Assembly (NCBI GenBank): GCA_002686885.1
Contig: NYYT01000124.1
Coordinates: forward strand, 9,996-49,502
Direction of reading: 5' to 3'
Length of the DNA stretch: 39,507 nucleotides
DNA from: Pedosphaera sp.
Lineage (GTDB): Bacteria; Verrucomicrobiota; Verrucomicrobiia; Limisphaerales; AAA164-E04
This document shows positions 1-9,029 of this stretch, one piece after another. The notes under the pieces were generated by a model that was not told where the DNA came from, ran no database searches, and worked only from the letters and a program-made list of their open reading frames with translations. Numbering within the stretch: position 1 is the first letter of the stretch; the number at the start of each line of letters is the position of its first letter. The translations under genes were made by a program, and so were the position numbers.

Positions 1-1115
1 ATCTTTGCCGCAAACCAAATTTCAGGGCCTGTTGTGCTTTGGTCAAGGCTCAGCGATTGGTCGGTTGTCATCAGGCATTGCAATTCAAATTCTCGAGCGG
101 GTGTGACGAAGCGGGACCACGGCTCCTTTAGGCTGCCCGGAGTCGGCTGGATCAGCTGGGTTTGGGGTGCCTGAACATCCAAATGAGCCAGCAGGGCCTC
201 GACATCCATGGTTTTGGTGGTCAGCCCGCCTCTGAGGACATTGTTCGAATTCGCCATCAATTCCATGCCGGTTCCCTCCAGATAGGCATGCAGGACACCC
301 GCTCTGACAAACATCGCCTGACCGGGTTCAAGGCAAATGAGATGAAGCATGTAAAAGGAGAAAAGACCGCGGTCAAAAGGGTCGGAAGTGGAGAGCGATG
401 CCGACGCTTTCAACAACCAGTAACTGGGATCGTTTCGTTCAAAAGCAACCTTTTGATGGCGGTTGTGAAGGTCCCTCAATAGAGGCTCCAGTGTTTTTTG
501 GCGCTGATGGGAATCCAGCTCCATCACTCTACGGTAGAGCTCCTGGGTGGATTGTGGCGTCTCCTGAATGCCATCGAGAAGTGGAGCCCATTGAGGGATC
601 GACAGAAACCGGTCGCGAATCTCACTCCAGGGTCGAAACCCGCACAGGCCATAAAACGGGCTCAATGCAGCGATTATTTCTGGTTTGTGATTCTTGTCGC
701 GAAACAACCGTTCAGAGACATCCATGGGAGGCATGGAGTTTTGCTCCCTCGCAAAGCCGAGCTCTGCCTGCTCCTTGGTTGGGTGCACTTGTATGGACAA
801 GGGCTGGGCCGCCGAAAGGACCTTGAAGAGGAAAGGCAAGGTCGCACCGAAACGCTGCATGACCTGCTCTCCCAGCAGGGGCTCAGGAGCCGAACCCATG
901 GCCTGATCCAAGGGTATCGCGAGGGAGTTGTCGACATCGAGGAGGGTCGACGGAAGATCCGGATGCGCTCCCATCCAGAACTCCGCATGGGGTTTTTGAG
1001 CCTCGTTGGAGATCCCCAGCAGCTTCGGGATGGCACCTTTATCTCCCCATGCGTAATGTTGGATGCCCCCTTTGAGTGGATACGGTCTGGATTTCAGTGG
1101 CAGCTTCAAAGTCAT
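1..1115 (-). CDS. manA: Mannose-6-phosphate isomerase, class I (3' end cut by window edge)
   Basis: This gene is absent from the ORF track because it has no stop inside the window; I read it from the reverse strand. It interconverts mannose-6-phosphate and fructose-6-phosphate in the cytoplasm, feeding mannose into glycolysis or supplying GDP-mannose. About 371 residues are visible of the roughly 390 usual for the family, so only the extreme C-terminus is missing. Seen: KGGIQHYAWGD near residue 16, the zinc-site stretch SIQVHP (Gln109, His111), NHKPE (Glu146), and the signature region LEPGQAMFVRAGVLHAYLEG followed by MANSNNVLRGGLTTK with His276 and Arg295. The start is the ATG at 1113-1115; an in-frame TTG lies 15 bases upstream, and no clear Shine-Dalgarno is present. 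It diverges from the sulfatase across 100 bases. The family assignment is firm. Confidence 0.93.
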   Translation of the reverse strand, partial: MTLKLPLKSRPYPLKGGIQHYAWGDKGAIPKLLGISNEAQKPHAEFWMGAHPDLPSTLLDVDNSLAIPLDQAMGSAPEPLLGEQVMQRFGATLPFLFKVLSAAQPLSIQVHPTKEQAELGFAREQNSMPPMDVSERLFRDKNHKPEIIAALSPFYGLCGFRPWSEIRDRFLSIPQWAPLLDGIQETPQSTQELYRRVMELDSHQRQKTLEPLLRDLHNRHQKVAFERNDPSYWLLKASASLSTSDPFDRGLFSFYMLHLICLEPGQAMFVRAGVLHAYLEGTGMELMANSNNVLRGGLTTKTMDVEALLAHLDVQAPQTQLIQPTPGSLKEPWSRFVTPAREFELQCLMTTDQSLSLDQSTTGPEIWFAAK

Positions 1116-1204
1116 GGATCTGAGAATCAAGGATATGAGGGTGTCTTGGGGGCCCTTTTCCACAACCTTAAGCTCAGGGATTGCCGTCTTCGAGTCGATT
1201 TTTT

Positions 1205-1208
1205 AGGA
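1205..1208 (+). promoter_or_regulatory. Ribosome binding site of the first sulfatase
   Basis: AGGA sits 7 bases before the ATG at 1216 and supports that start. The 100-base gap to the divergent manA start must hold both promoters. I see only weak -35/-10 candidates there and do not call them. Confidence 0.5.
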
Positions 1209-1215
1209 TACCTTC

Positions 1216-3021
1216 ATGTATGCTTTTCGGTGTCATCCCTTTTTCCGGCTTGGTCTCTTCCTGATCTTGTTTGCCACGACGCATTCTTCGGTGATCGTGC
1301 AAGGCGCCTCACGCCCCAACGTGATCGTCATGATTACCGATGATCAGGGTTATGGGGATTTTGGATTTCAAGGAAACCCGATTCTGAGGACCCCCAACCT
1401 GGACGCCATGGCCCGTCAGAGTGCACAAATGACTCAATACTATGTCAGTCCCGTGTGTGCTCCGACTCGGGCCTGCCTCATGACCGGGCGATACAATTAT
1501 CGGACTCGATGTATTGATACCTACATCGGCCGTGCCATGATGGATCCTGAGGAGCGTACCCTTGCTGAGTATTTGTTTGATGCGGGCTATGCGACTGGCA
1601 TTTTCGGCAAATGGCATCTGGGCGACAATTATCCGCTTCGCGCCATGGACCAGGGTTTTGAGGAATCGCTGGTGCTTCGTGGAGGAGGTATTGGGCAGCC
1701 ATCCGATCCCCTGGGTGCCGAAGGAAAATACACGGATCCAACCCTTTTTCACAATGGCACTCCCCTTTCAATGAAGGGTTACTGCACCGATCTTTACTTT
1801 GATCATGCTCTGAGCTTCATGCAGCAGGCCAAGGCGCGCAATCGACCGTTCTTTGTCTATCTTCCGACCAACGCTCCACACGGCCCTTTCCACGATGTGC
1901 CTCAGGCCGAATATGACTTCTATCGCTCTCAAAATCTGGCCAATGACCAATTTCCACAGAAGCATGGGCACCCACTTCCGGAAAATGCGGACCTGGATAA
2001 ACGAGCCCGTATTTTTGCCATGATTGACAACATTGATCAAAATGTTGGAAAGCTAACTCGTGGTCTCGAGGAGTTGGGGGCCCTTGAAAATACCCTCATT
2101 CTTTTCATGGTCGACAATGGGCCGAATGGGAGGCGCTATGTTGCCGGCATGCAGGGCATGAAATCCCATGTGCACGAAGGGGGTATTCGTTCTCCGTTGC
2201 TTCTGCACTGGCCTGCTCACCTCAAGGCGGGCATTTCCTCAGACAAGGTGGTCGCCCACATAGACGTGACACCTACCATTCTGGATGCCTGTGGGATTCG
2301 TTTCCCAGAGGGGCCAAAAATGGACGGCAGAAGTTTTCTCCCCCTTCTGGATGGGAGACCCAGTGTTTGGCTTGATCGAACCCTTTTCATTCAATCCCAT
2401 CGCGGGGATGTTCCCGTTCGCTACCATCATTTTGCCGCTCGCAATCAGCGCTGGAAATTGCTGCATGCTTCTGGCTTTGGGAAGGAAGGTTTTCAAGGTG
2501 CTCCCCGTCTGGAACTGTATGACATGCAGTTGGATCCTCTTGAAACACGCGAAGTATCTCGGTTTTTTCCAGAAGTAGTGAAGGAGATGACTGCGGCGTA
2601 TGACCGGTGGTTTGATGATGTGGCGGCCACACGTCCCAACAACTATGCCCCACCAAAAATCGTCATCGGATCGATGGAGGAAAACCCCACCTGGCTCACC
2701 CGCCAGGACTGGCGCCATCTCCAGGGCAAGCCGTGGGGCGCCAACTCCAATGGGCATTGGTCGGTGCGCTTGACGCGGCCTGGCTTTTATCGCGTCATTG
2801 TACACACCAAGGAGGCGCGAAAAGCGACCGCGGTGAGGATGACCCTGGGCGATGCGTCCTGGGATGATTTCCAGCCAAACCAGGCAGGTCAGCTGGAAAA
2901 AGAAATTCAGGTAGCTTTACCCACCGAAGGCGAGCTGCAAGTTGAACTTCAACTTGAAGATGAAAACGTGGGGCCTCATCAACTGGAGATCCACTACCGT
3001 CCGAGCTCAAAGAAACCGTAA
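1216..3021 (+). CDS. Secreted Cys-type sulfatase (S1 family, arylsulfatase-like)
   Basis: A 601-residue sulfatase predicted to remove sulfate esters from polysaccharides or other sulfated substrates outside the cytoplasm. Seen: a hydrophobic leader at about residues 9-30 ending near VIVQGAS; the metal-binding ITDDQGYGD at 40-48; and the formylglycine motif CAPTRACLMTGR with Cys81, the residue an FGE/anSME enzyme must convert. GIFGKWHLGD and FMVDNGPNG are further conserved active-site stretches. After the catalytic domain (about 33-480) there is a C-terminal beta-rich region (about 505-595, around HWSVRLTRPGFYRVIV) of a kind common in verrucomicrobial and planctomycetal sulfatases. The substrate cannot be read from the sequence. 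No maturase gene is visible here. Its stop overlaps the opposing topoisomerase A gene by 15 bases. Confidence 0.93.
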   Translation: MYAFRCHPFFRLGLFLILFATTHSSVIVQGASRPNVIVMITDDQGYGDFGFQGNPILRTPNLDAMARQSAQMTQYYVSPVCAPTRACLMTGRYNYRTRCIDTYIGRAMMDPEERTLAEYLFDAGYATGIFGKWHLGDNYPLRAMDQGFEESLVLRGGGIGQPSDPLGAEGKYTDPTLFHNGTPLSMKGYCTDLYFDHALSFMQQAKARNRPFFVYLPTNAPHGPFHDVPQAEYDFYRSQNLANDQFPQKHGHPLPENADLDKRARIFAMIDNIDQNVGKLTRGLEELGALENTLILFMVDNGPNGRRYVAGMQGMKSHVHEGGIRSPLLLHWPAHLKAGISSDKVVAHIDVTPTILDACGIRFPEGPKMDGRSFLPLLDGRPSVWLDRTLFIQSHRGDVPVRYHHFAARNQRWKLLHASGFGKEGFQGAPRLELYDMQLDPLETREVSRFFPEVVKEMTAAYDRWFDDVAATRPNNYAPPKIVIGSMEENPTWLTRQDWRHLQGKPWGANSNGHWSVRLTRPGFYRVIVHTKEARKATAVRMTLGDASWDDFQPNQAGQLEKEIQVALPTEGELQVELQLEDENVGPHQLEIHYRPSSKKP

Positions 3022-5160
3022 TTCGGTGGTGGCAGCCTTGGCATCCCAATTCTTGGGCGGCTTGGTGCGAATAGAGTGTACCTCCTTGATGGACACCTGG
3101 TTGCCCTTGGCCTTGGCTGATTTGATTCCCAATTCACCCGGATTTGCCGTCTGTTGACTGACTTTTTGCCGTGGCGCTGCCTTGTACTTGATGTAAAGCA
3201 CTTCGGGAGTACCGGGTTCAAAGAACAGGACTTTTGATTTCTCCGGACACAGACGGTAGTCCTTGTTGAGAATCGTGCCCCCAAAGGTAAAGCGCTTGAG
3301 GTAGGTGACCCCTTTGTGGCGATAAGCCATGGTCATCTCGCGTTCGCGCTCAGGGGTGGCGCAGTACAGGAGCTCTTTACCCAGGAACAATTTGTCTGGT
3401 ACTTCGATGACCTTGTAGGCGCCATCCTGAAGCACGACCAGAATCTTGTCATATTTCGAACAAGCCATCTGAAATTCACTGCCACTCACTTTATAGCCGA
3501 TGTATCCCTTGTCCCTGTCGTAGGCAACCTTCAGCGACTTGAAGGCTGCTTCCTTGGCAACCACGGTTTCAAAGCTGCCGATTTGTGTCTTTCTGGGGAA
3601 GGTCGCGCCGTAGGCCTTGAGGAGTTCCTTGATGTGACGAATGGTGTATCGAGTGAGGGACTTGAGGTTTTGCCTGGTTTGATCCAGTTCGGCCTGCACC
3701 TTCTCGATTTCCTGTTGATGTCGTTGGATGTCAAAGAGGGAAATGCGACGGATGCGTACGCCCAGGAGCATTTCGATGTCGCTGTCTTCCAGGTCCCGGT
3801 AGTATTCGTCCCGATAAGGCTCAAAGCCTTTGTAAATCGCCTTATTGATGGCCTCTTGTGTTTTGCAGGATTCGATTTTCTTGTAGATCCTGTTTTCGAT
3901 GAAGATGCGGACTAGGGTTTTGAAGAACAAGTCTTCCAGTAGTTTTTGCTCCTTGAGTTCCAGTTCGCGTCGCAGCAAGTCCACCAGTTGTGTGGTGTTT
4001 GCCTTGATCACCTCGCTCACCGTCATTTCCACCGGGCGCTTGTCCCGGATGACAATCAATCTGCTTGAGATGCTGCATTCGCAACCGGTGAAGGCATAAA
4101 GGGCCGGGATGAGTTTTTCCGCCGGCACGCCTGGAGGCGACTTGATTTCGATTTCAATTTTTTCGGAGGTGAAATCATTGATGCTGCGTACCTTGAGCTT
4201 TCCCTTGCGGGTTGCATCCTCTATGGAAGCGATCAGGGATTCGGTGGTTGTCCCTGGGGGGATCTGAGTGATGTGCAGGGTCGAGGCATCCTTCACGTCG
4301 ATCTTGGCCCTGACTTTCACACTCCCTTTGCCATCCTCATAAGCCGTGGCATCCATGAGACCTCCCGCCGGGAAGTCAGGAAGGAGTTCAAAAGATTGTT
4401 TCCTCAGGATGGCGATTTGCGCCTCCAGCAATTCGCAGAAATTGTGGGGAAGGATCTTGGCTGAGAGTCCGACGGCGATGCCCTCGGCCCCAAGCATCAA
4501 CAGCATGGGGATTTTGCTCGGAAGACATACCGGTTCCTTGTTGCGCCCATCATAGCTGGGGACAAATTCGGTCAGCTCATCGTTGAAGAGTTGCGTGCGT
4601 GCCAGAGGGGTCAGGCGACATTCGATGTACCTAGAGGCTGCCGCGGGATCTCCGGTGAAGAGATTGCCAAAGTTACCCTGGCCTTCAATGAGGTATTGCT
4701 TGTTGGTCAGGACGACCAATGCATCGCTGATGGAAGCATCTCCATGAGGGTGGTATTGCATGCAGTGGCCCACAATGTTGGCCACCTTGATGAATTTGCC
4801 ATCGTCGTTCTGATGCAGTGACCACATGATGCGCCTCTGAACGGGCTTGAGCCCGTCGACAAGACTTGGGATGGCCCGATCGCGGATGACGTAGGAAGCA
4901 TATTCCAGGAAGTTCGTATCCATCCTCTTACCCAAGGGCGATTGGGGCTCCTCGGTGCTCCCAGAGCCTTCGGGCTTCGCCTCTTGAGGTGGTTCCCGAT
5001 CATTCCCCATTTCGGACGCCGCCGACGTGGCGGGTGCTTCCTCGTCTCGGGGTGGGTTCTCTGAGGTATCCTCCTCGATGGGCAAATCCCCGAAATCGTA
5101 ATGTGCGTCCATGGGGAGTTCCGGGTCTCCCGATCCTGTGTTTTTCTTTTTACGCGGCAT
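3007..5160 (-). CDS. parC: Type IIA DNA topoisomerase subunit A (ParC/GyrA-like)
   Basis: DNA-cleaving subunit of a heterotetrameric type II topoisomerase, partner of the ATPase subunit just upstream. The 717-residue protein begins with an acidic, low-complexity tail of about 78 residues (rich in E, P, S), unusual at the N-terminus of this family. The breakage-reunion domain follows: DTNFLEYASYVIRDRAIPSL, DGLKPVQRRI, QYHPHGDASISDALV and DPAAASRYIECRLTPLA, with catalytic Tyr178. The coiled-coil tower helices lie around 500-545. The C-terminal pinwheel is short; only a couple of beta blades (YDKILVVLQDGAYKVIEVPDK) are recognisable, so supercoiling activity is doubtful and a topoisomerase IV-like decatenation role is more likely. 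The ATG at 5158-5160 lies 22 bases after the B-subunit stop. A gyrase pair presumably exists elsewhere in the genome. Confidence 0.9.
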   Translation of the reverse strand: MPRKKKNTGSGDPELPMDAHYDFGDLPIEEDTSENPPRDEEAPATSAASEMGNDREPPQEAKPEGSGSTEEPQSPLGKRMDTNFLEYASYVIRDRAIPSLVDGLKPVQRRIMWSLHQNDDGKFIKVANIVGHCMQYHPHGDASISDALVVLTNKQYLIEGQGNFGNLFTGDPAAASRYIECRLTPLARTQLFNDELTEFVPSYDGRNKEPVCLPSKIPMLLMLGAEGIAVGLSAKILPHNFCELLEAQIAILRKQSFELLPDFPAGGLMDATAYEDGKGSVKVRAKIDVKDASTLHITQIPPGTTTESLIASIEDATRKGKLKVRSINDFTSEKIEIEIKSPPGVPAEKLIPALYAFTGCECSISSRLIVIRDKRPVEMTVSEVIKANTTQLVDLLRRELELKEQKLLEDLFFKTLVRIFIENRIYKKIESCKTQEAINKAIYKGFEPYRDEYYRDLEDSDIEMLLGVRIRRISLFDIQRHQQEIEKVQAELDQTRQNLKSLTRYTIRHIKELLKAYGATFPRKTQIGSFETVVAKEAAFKSLKVAYDRDKGYIGYKVSGSEFQMACSKYDKILVVLQDGAYKVIEVPDKLFLGKELLYCATPEREREMTMAYRHKGVTYLKRFTFGGTILNKDYRLCPEKSKVLFFEPGTPEVLYIKYKAAPRQKVSQQTANPGELGIKSAKAKGNQVSIKEVHSIRTKPPKNWDAKAATTELRFL

Positions 5161-5182
5161 GTGAGCTTACGGGAGATAGAGT

Positions 5183-7003
5183 TTAGTCTTCGACTGGAAC
5201 CACCAGGTGATTCATGATGTAGTTCCGTCTTTGAGGAGTGTTCTTGCCCATGTAAAAGGTGAAGATGTGATTGGCTTCCTTCTGGGAGGCATGCTCCACA
5301 CGATGAATACGCATGTCCTGCCCAATGAAATGTTTGAATTCGGTGGGTGATATTTCTCCCAGCCCCTTGAAGCGTGTGATTTCAACCCCCTTTGCGAGTG
5401 TTTGAATGGCCTTCTCGCGTTCCTGATCCGAATAGCAATAAATGGTTTTCTTGCGATTGCGCACGCGAAAGAGTGGGGTCTCCAGAATGTAGAGGTGGCC
5501 CTCATGGATCAGTTGATCGAAAAACTTGAAAAAGTAGGTGATCATCAAGTTGCGAATATGCAAGCCATCCACATCGGCATCGGTGGCCAGGATGACTTTC
5601 TCATAGCGAAGGTCGTGGATCGAATTCTCAATGCCAAGTGAGCGCATGAGATTATACATTTCGTCGTTCTTGTAGACGGCATCACGCTTGAGATCCCATA
5701 CATTGAGGGGCTTCCCTTTGAGGGTGAAAATCGCTTGGGAATTCACGTCACGACAGCTCACGATGGAGCCTGCGGCGGAGACTCCCTCGGTAATGAAAAC
5801 CATGGTGTCGAGTCCCTTGCCTTTTTCCTTGTTGAAATGCTTCTTGCAATCCTTGAGTTGAGGGATCCGCAAGCTGACAGCCTTGGAACGTTCGCGGGCC
5901 AGCTTTTTGACCGCCATCAGCTCCTTACGCAGTTTGCGTGTGTCTTCCACCTTTGCCAGGAGAGTGTCCGCAACCTTCTTGTCCTGATGCAGGAGGTGCA
6001 GCACCTCTTCCCTGACTTTGGTGACCAGTTCGGATCGGATCTCCGTGTTGCCAAGCTTGTTTTTGGTCTGCGACTCAAACATCGGTTCCTGCAGACGGAT
6101 GGCGACGGCCCCCACCATGCATTCGCGGACGTCATCGCCATCGTACTTGCCTTTGGCATACTCGTTGACGGCCTTCAGGAGCCCCTCGCGGAAAGCGCTG
6201 AGGTGGGTGCCACCATCAGAGGTGTATTGCCCGTTGACAAAAGAGAAGAAGGTCTCACCGGAGCGTCCCTGGCTGTGGGTGAAGCAGAATTCCAGTGTCT
6301 TGGAGCTGAAATAGAAGGGAGGGTAGATGGCATCTTCTTCCACTTCTTCCCGGATCAGATCCAGAAGGCCTTTTCGGGAATAAAAGGTTTTTCCGTTGTA
6401 GATCAGCTTCAGGCCGGAGTTGAGATAGCTGTAGTGCTTGAGGCGTTTTTCGATCAACTCCTCGCGTAGCTGCAGTTTCTTGAAAATGCTTCTGTCGGGT
6501 TCAAAGCTGACGAAAGTGCCATTGGCTTCTCCCTGGCATTTACCTTTCTTTTTCTCCAGCAAGGAGCCTTTGGAAAATGAAGCGGTCGCATAGGCTCCAT
6601 CCCGATGGGATTTGACGGTGAAGGATTGGGAAAGGGCATTGACTGCCTTGGTGCCGACTCCGTTGAGTCCGACACTGAATTGAAACACCTCGTCGTTGTA
6701 TTTGGCACCCGTATTGATGGTGGAGACACAATCGACGATTTTGCCTAGGGGGATCCCCCTTCCGAAATCCCGGACACGGACTTGATTGTCTTCGATGTCG
6801 ATACGGACTTCCCGGCCGAATCCCATGATGTATTCATCAATGGCATTGTCGATGACCTCCTTGAGGAGAATGTAGGCGCCGTCATCATAATGGCTCCCGT
6901 CACCGATGCGACCAATATACATCCCCGTTCGGAGCCGGATGTGCTCCAATGAGGAAAGGGTCTTGATTTTGCTTTCGTCGTAATTGTGTTTGTTTGCCGC
7001 CAT
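5183..7003 (-). CDS. parE: Type IIA DNA topoisomerase subunit B (ParE/GyrB-like)
   Basis: ATPase and Toprim subunit, first gene of a two-gene operon with the A subunit. The 606 residues show the GHKL ATPase (KEVIDNAIDE with Glu49 and Asn53; RDFGRGIP; GLNGVGTKAVNALS), then the transducer domain and a Toprim domain. The Toprim acidic triad TDADVDG (Asp475, Asp477, Asp479) is present. The usual EGDSA motif reads EGVSA (Glu406, Val408), keeping the catalytic Glu but losing the following Asp. The end (GLGEISPTEFKHFIG, TFYMGKNTPQRRNYI) is the standard tail with no large insertion. NSQAIFTLKGKPLN and LETPLFRVRNRKKT resemble the Bacteroidetes-type ParE rather than proteobacterial GyrB. It diverges from the ThuA gene across 252 bases in which I find no convincing promoter. 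Confidence 0.92.
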   Translation of the reverse strand: MAANKHNYDESKIKTLSSLEHIRLRTGMYIGRIGDGSHYDDGAYILLKEVIDNAIDEYIMGFGREVRIDIEDNQVRVRDFGRGIPLGKIVDCVSTINTGAKYNDEVFQFSVGLNGVGTKAVNALSQSFTVKSHRDGAYATASFSKGSLLEKKKGKCQGEANGTFVSFEPDRSIFKKLQLREELIEKRLKHYSYLNSGLKLIYNGKTFYSRKGLLDLIREEVEEDAIYPPFYFSSKTLEFCFTHSQGRSGETFFSFVNGQYTSDGGTHLSAFREGLLKAVNEYAKGKYDGDDVRECMVGAVAIRLQEPMFESQTKNKLGNTEIRSELVTKVREEVLHLLHQDKKVADTLLAKVEDTRKLRKELMAVKKLARERSKAVSLRIPQLKDCKKHFNKEKGKGLDTMVFITEGVSAAGSIVSCRDVNSQAIFTLKGKPLNVWDLKRDAVYKNDEMYNLMRSLGIENSIHDLRYEKVILATDADVDGLHIRNLMITYFFKFFDQLIHEGHLYILETPLFRVRNRKKTIYCYSDQEREKAIQTLAKGVEITRFKGLGEISPTEFKHFIGQDMRIHRVEHASQKEANHIFTFYMGKNTPQRRNYIMNHLVVPVED

Positions 7004-7255
7004 GATTCTTGGGTCTCATGTGTTGGGCCCTTGCTTGCCATCTCACCAGGTGAAAAGGCATGCCAAGGCCTGCGCTGGGGAGTCTCCACCAGCGGTTACG
7101 ACAGGAAAAATACGACGGGAACTGCTTCCTTTCCGGTGGCTGTAGAAAAACCCCGGTGGTGGACGTGGCTCTTTGACTTCGGTGAGTCACGTGCAGTGGA
7201 AGTCTTATTAACAAACATCTGGCATTCTTCCACTCTTTTCGCCAAAAAAGTAATC

Positions 7256-8896
7256 ATGACCGCAACTTTCCGTCCATCGATTCCAAAAAGGATCTCAGGC
7301 CTCTGTTCCGCCCTTGTCCTGTGCGGCACTTTTCTGGAAATGGGGGGAGAGTTGCTCATGGCTCAGGGAGAGACCGATCGCTCGGCCAATGTGGTGTTGA
7401 TTGCCGGACCTATTACCGGGCATCCCAAAGAGGCTCACGAATATGAGAAGGCCGTGACCCTGATCAAGCACTGTTTGGAGACTTCTCCCAACGCCCCCTC
7501 CATGAATCTTTCAGCTCACTACCAGGGATGGCCTGAAGACCCGTCGATTCTGGAGAGAGCCGATGCCATTCTTCTGGTTTCCGACGGGAGCGACCATCAG
7601 GAGACGATGCATCCTTTTTACAGGGAAGATCGTTTTGCCATGCTCAAAAAGCAGATGGATCGAGGGTGTGGACTGATGCTTCTGCACTGGTCGACCTTTC
7701 ATCCTGCTCGATTTCATGATGAGATTACCGAGTGGATTGGGGGTTACTTCGATTACGAAACGGGCCCTGAACCTCGAAAGTGGTATTCACGCATCCAGAC
7801 ATGGAGCCAGGAGGTGTCTCTTACTTCCATGGCACACCCTGTGCTCAGGGGGGTCCGCCCTTTTGAACTGAAGGACGAATACTACTACCACCTTCGCTTC
7901 CGAGCCTCCGACAGGCGTTTGCTGCCCATCCTCCAAGTCCTCCCTCCGGGCGAAGAATCTCTGGATACCGTTGCATGGTGTTTGGAGCGCAAGGATGGAG
8001 GCCGGGGTTTTGCCTTTACCGGTGGTCATTTTCACGACAGCTGGTGGCTTCCGGATTTCCGAAGGATGCTGCTGAATGCGGTCGTTTGGACCTCTGGATG
8101 CGAGGTTCCCGAGGGTGGGATCGTGAGTGCGTTGCCCCCGCGCCAGAAAGTGGTGATTTTAACCGGAGATCAGCACCCTGCTCATCACTGGAAGGACACG
8201 ACCCTGGCCCTGATGCACGCAATGGAATTGGATCCCAGGTGTCGGGTTGAGGTGAGTGAATCGCCCGAGGCCTGGCTCTCGGATGCTTCCCATTTGCACG
8301 GGATCGATCTGCTTGTCATGAACTATTGTAATTGGGAAAGCCCGGGATGGGGTGCTCAAGCCAGGGAAAGACTCGACCAATTTGTTCGTAGAGGCGGCGG
8401 ACTTGCCGTGATTCATTTTGCCAACGGGGCATTCCATGCTTCGTTGCCTGGGGCCGAAACATCGGACTGGCCGGGTTATCAGAAATTGGTGCGACGGGTT
8501 TGGGATCATGATGGTCCAAGCGGTCATGATCCCTATGGATCGTTTGAAGTGCACGTTTCGCAGGTCAGGCATCCGATTACCGATGGATTGTCCTCGTTTC
8601 AGACAGAAGATGAACTTTACTTTCATCAAGCTGGGGACCGCCCGGTGCAGGCCCTGGTTTTTGCGGATTCATCGGTGACGGGGCAGGCAGAGCCCCTTGC
8701 CTGGGCCTACCAGGTGGAGCAGGGCCGGGTGTTCCAGACGCTCTTGGGTCATGCCAGCATATCGATCTATCGAGCGGCAAACTTGATCCAACGAGGATGC
8801 ACTTGGGCTGCCGGTAAAGAGCCACTGAGCTTTGATCCGCCTGCGATCCTTGCCGAAGGGGCCATGCTGCGCGATGGGGCTTCCTGGAAACCTTGA
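7256..8896 (+). CDS. Secreted protein with two ThuA-like (trehalose utilisation) domains
   Basis: The ORF track starts this frame at 6986, inside the opposing topoisomerase gene. The ATG at 7256 (MTATFRPSIPKR) gives a plausible signal peptide with a hydrophobic stretch at about 13-35 and a 546-residue protein. ThuA-like domains adopt a class I glutamine amidotransferase-like fold, and their biochemical role is poorly defined. They often occur near sugar-oxidising enzymes and DUF1080 proteins in Planctomycetes and Verrucomicrobia. The first domain spans about 45-275 (NVVLIAGPITGH, GCGLMLLHWSTFHP, GFAFTGGHFHDSWW). The second spans about 297-525 (KVVILTGDQHPAHHW, GGGLAVIHFANGAFH, RVFQTLLGHASISIY). 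Each keeps the late GGH/LGH-type His region. Two tandem ThuA domains in one chain are less usual than one. There is no clear Shine-Dalgarno. Confidence 0.85.
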   Translation: MTATFRPSIPKRISGLCSALVLCGTFLEMGGELLMAQGETDRSANVVLIAGPITGHPKEAHEYEKAVTLIKHCLETSPNAPSMNLSAHYQGWPEDPSILERADAILLVSDGSDHQETMHPFYREDRFAMLKKQMDRGCGLMLLHWSTFHPARFHDEITEWIGGYFDYETGPEPRKWYSRIQTWSQEVSLTSMAHPVLRGVRPFELKDEYYYHLRFRASDRRLLPILQVLPPGEESLDTVAWCLERKDGGRGFAFTGGHFHDSWWLPDFRRMLLNAVVWTSGCEVPEGGIVSALPPRQKVVILTGDQHPAHHWKDTTLALMHAMELDPRCRVEVSESPEAWLSDASHLHGIDLLVMNYCNWESPGWGAQARERLDQFVRRGGGLAVIHFANGAFHASLPGAETSDWPGYQKLVRRVWDHDGPSGHDPYGSFEVHVSQVRHPITDGLSSFQTEDELYFHQAGDRPVQALVFADSSVTGQAEPLAWAYQVEQGRVFQTLLGHASISIYRAANLIQRGCTWAAGKEPLSFDPPAILAEGAMLRDGASWKP

Positions 8897-8930
8897 GCTG
8901 GGCTGAGACTGAATCGGACGGATTGGGCTG

Positions 8931-8956
8931 AGGCATGATGAAATCGCGGCATGCCT
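8931..8956 (+). other. Intergenic inverted repeat downstream of the ThuA gene
   Basis: A perfect 7-base stem AGGCATG/CATGCCT with a 12-base loop lies 34 bases after the ThuA stop and is followed only by TTTG. It may be a weak terminator or processing signal. The lack of a T-run and the modest GC content keep confidence low. Confidence 0.3.
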
Positions 8957-9029
8957 TTGCGGAATTAGCCTGCTGTGCCAATGTATGAAACATTTTGAAA
9001 TCGCATCCGAGTCGGGGTGGTTCGCACCG

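Noticed and set aside
498-1343. Plus-strand ORF of 281 aa over the left end
   Set aside because: Antisense to manA, which shows full family motifs on the minus strand, and overlaps the start of the sulfatase.
5735-6469. Plus-strand ORF of 244 aa inside the topoisomerase B gene
   Set aside because: Antisense to a well-conserved gene whose GHKL and Toprim motifs are certain; no recognisable domain in this frame.
7173-7178. TTGACT as a -35 for the ThuA gene
   Set aside because: No acceptable -10 at 16-19 bases; the nearest candidate (TCTTAT) is 24 bases away.
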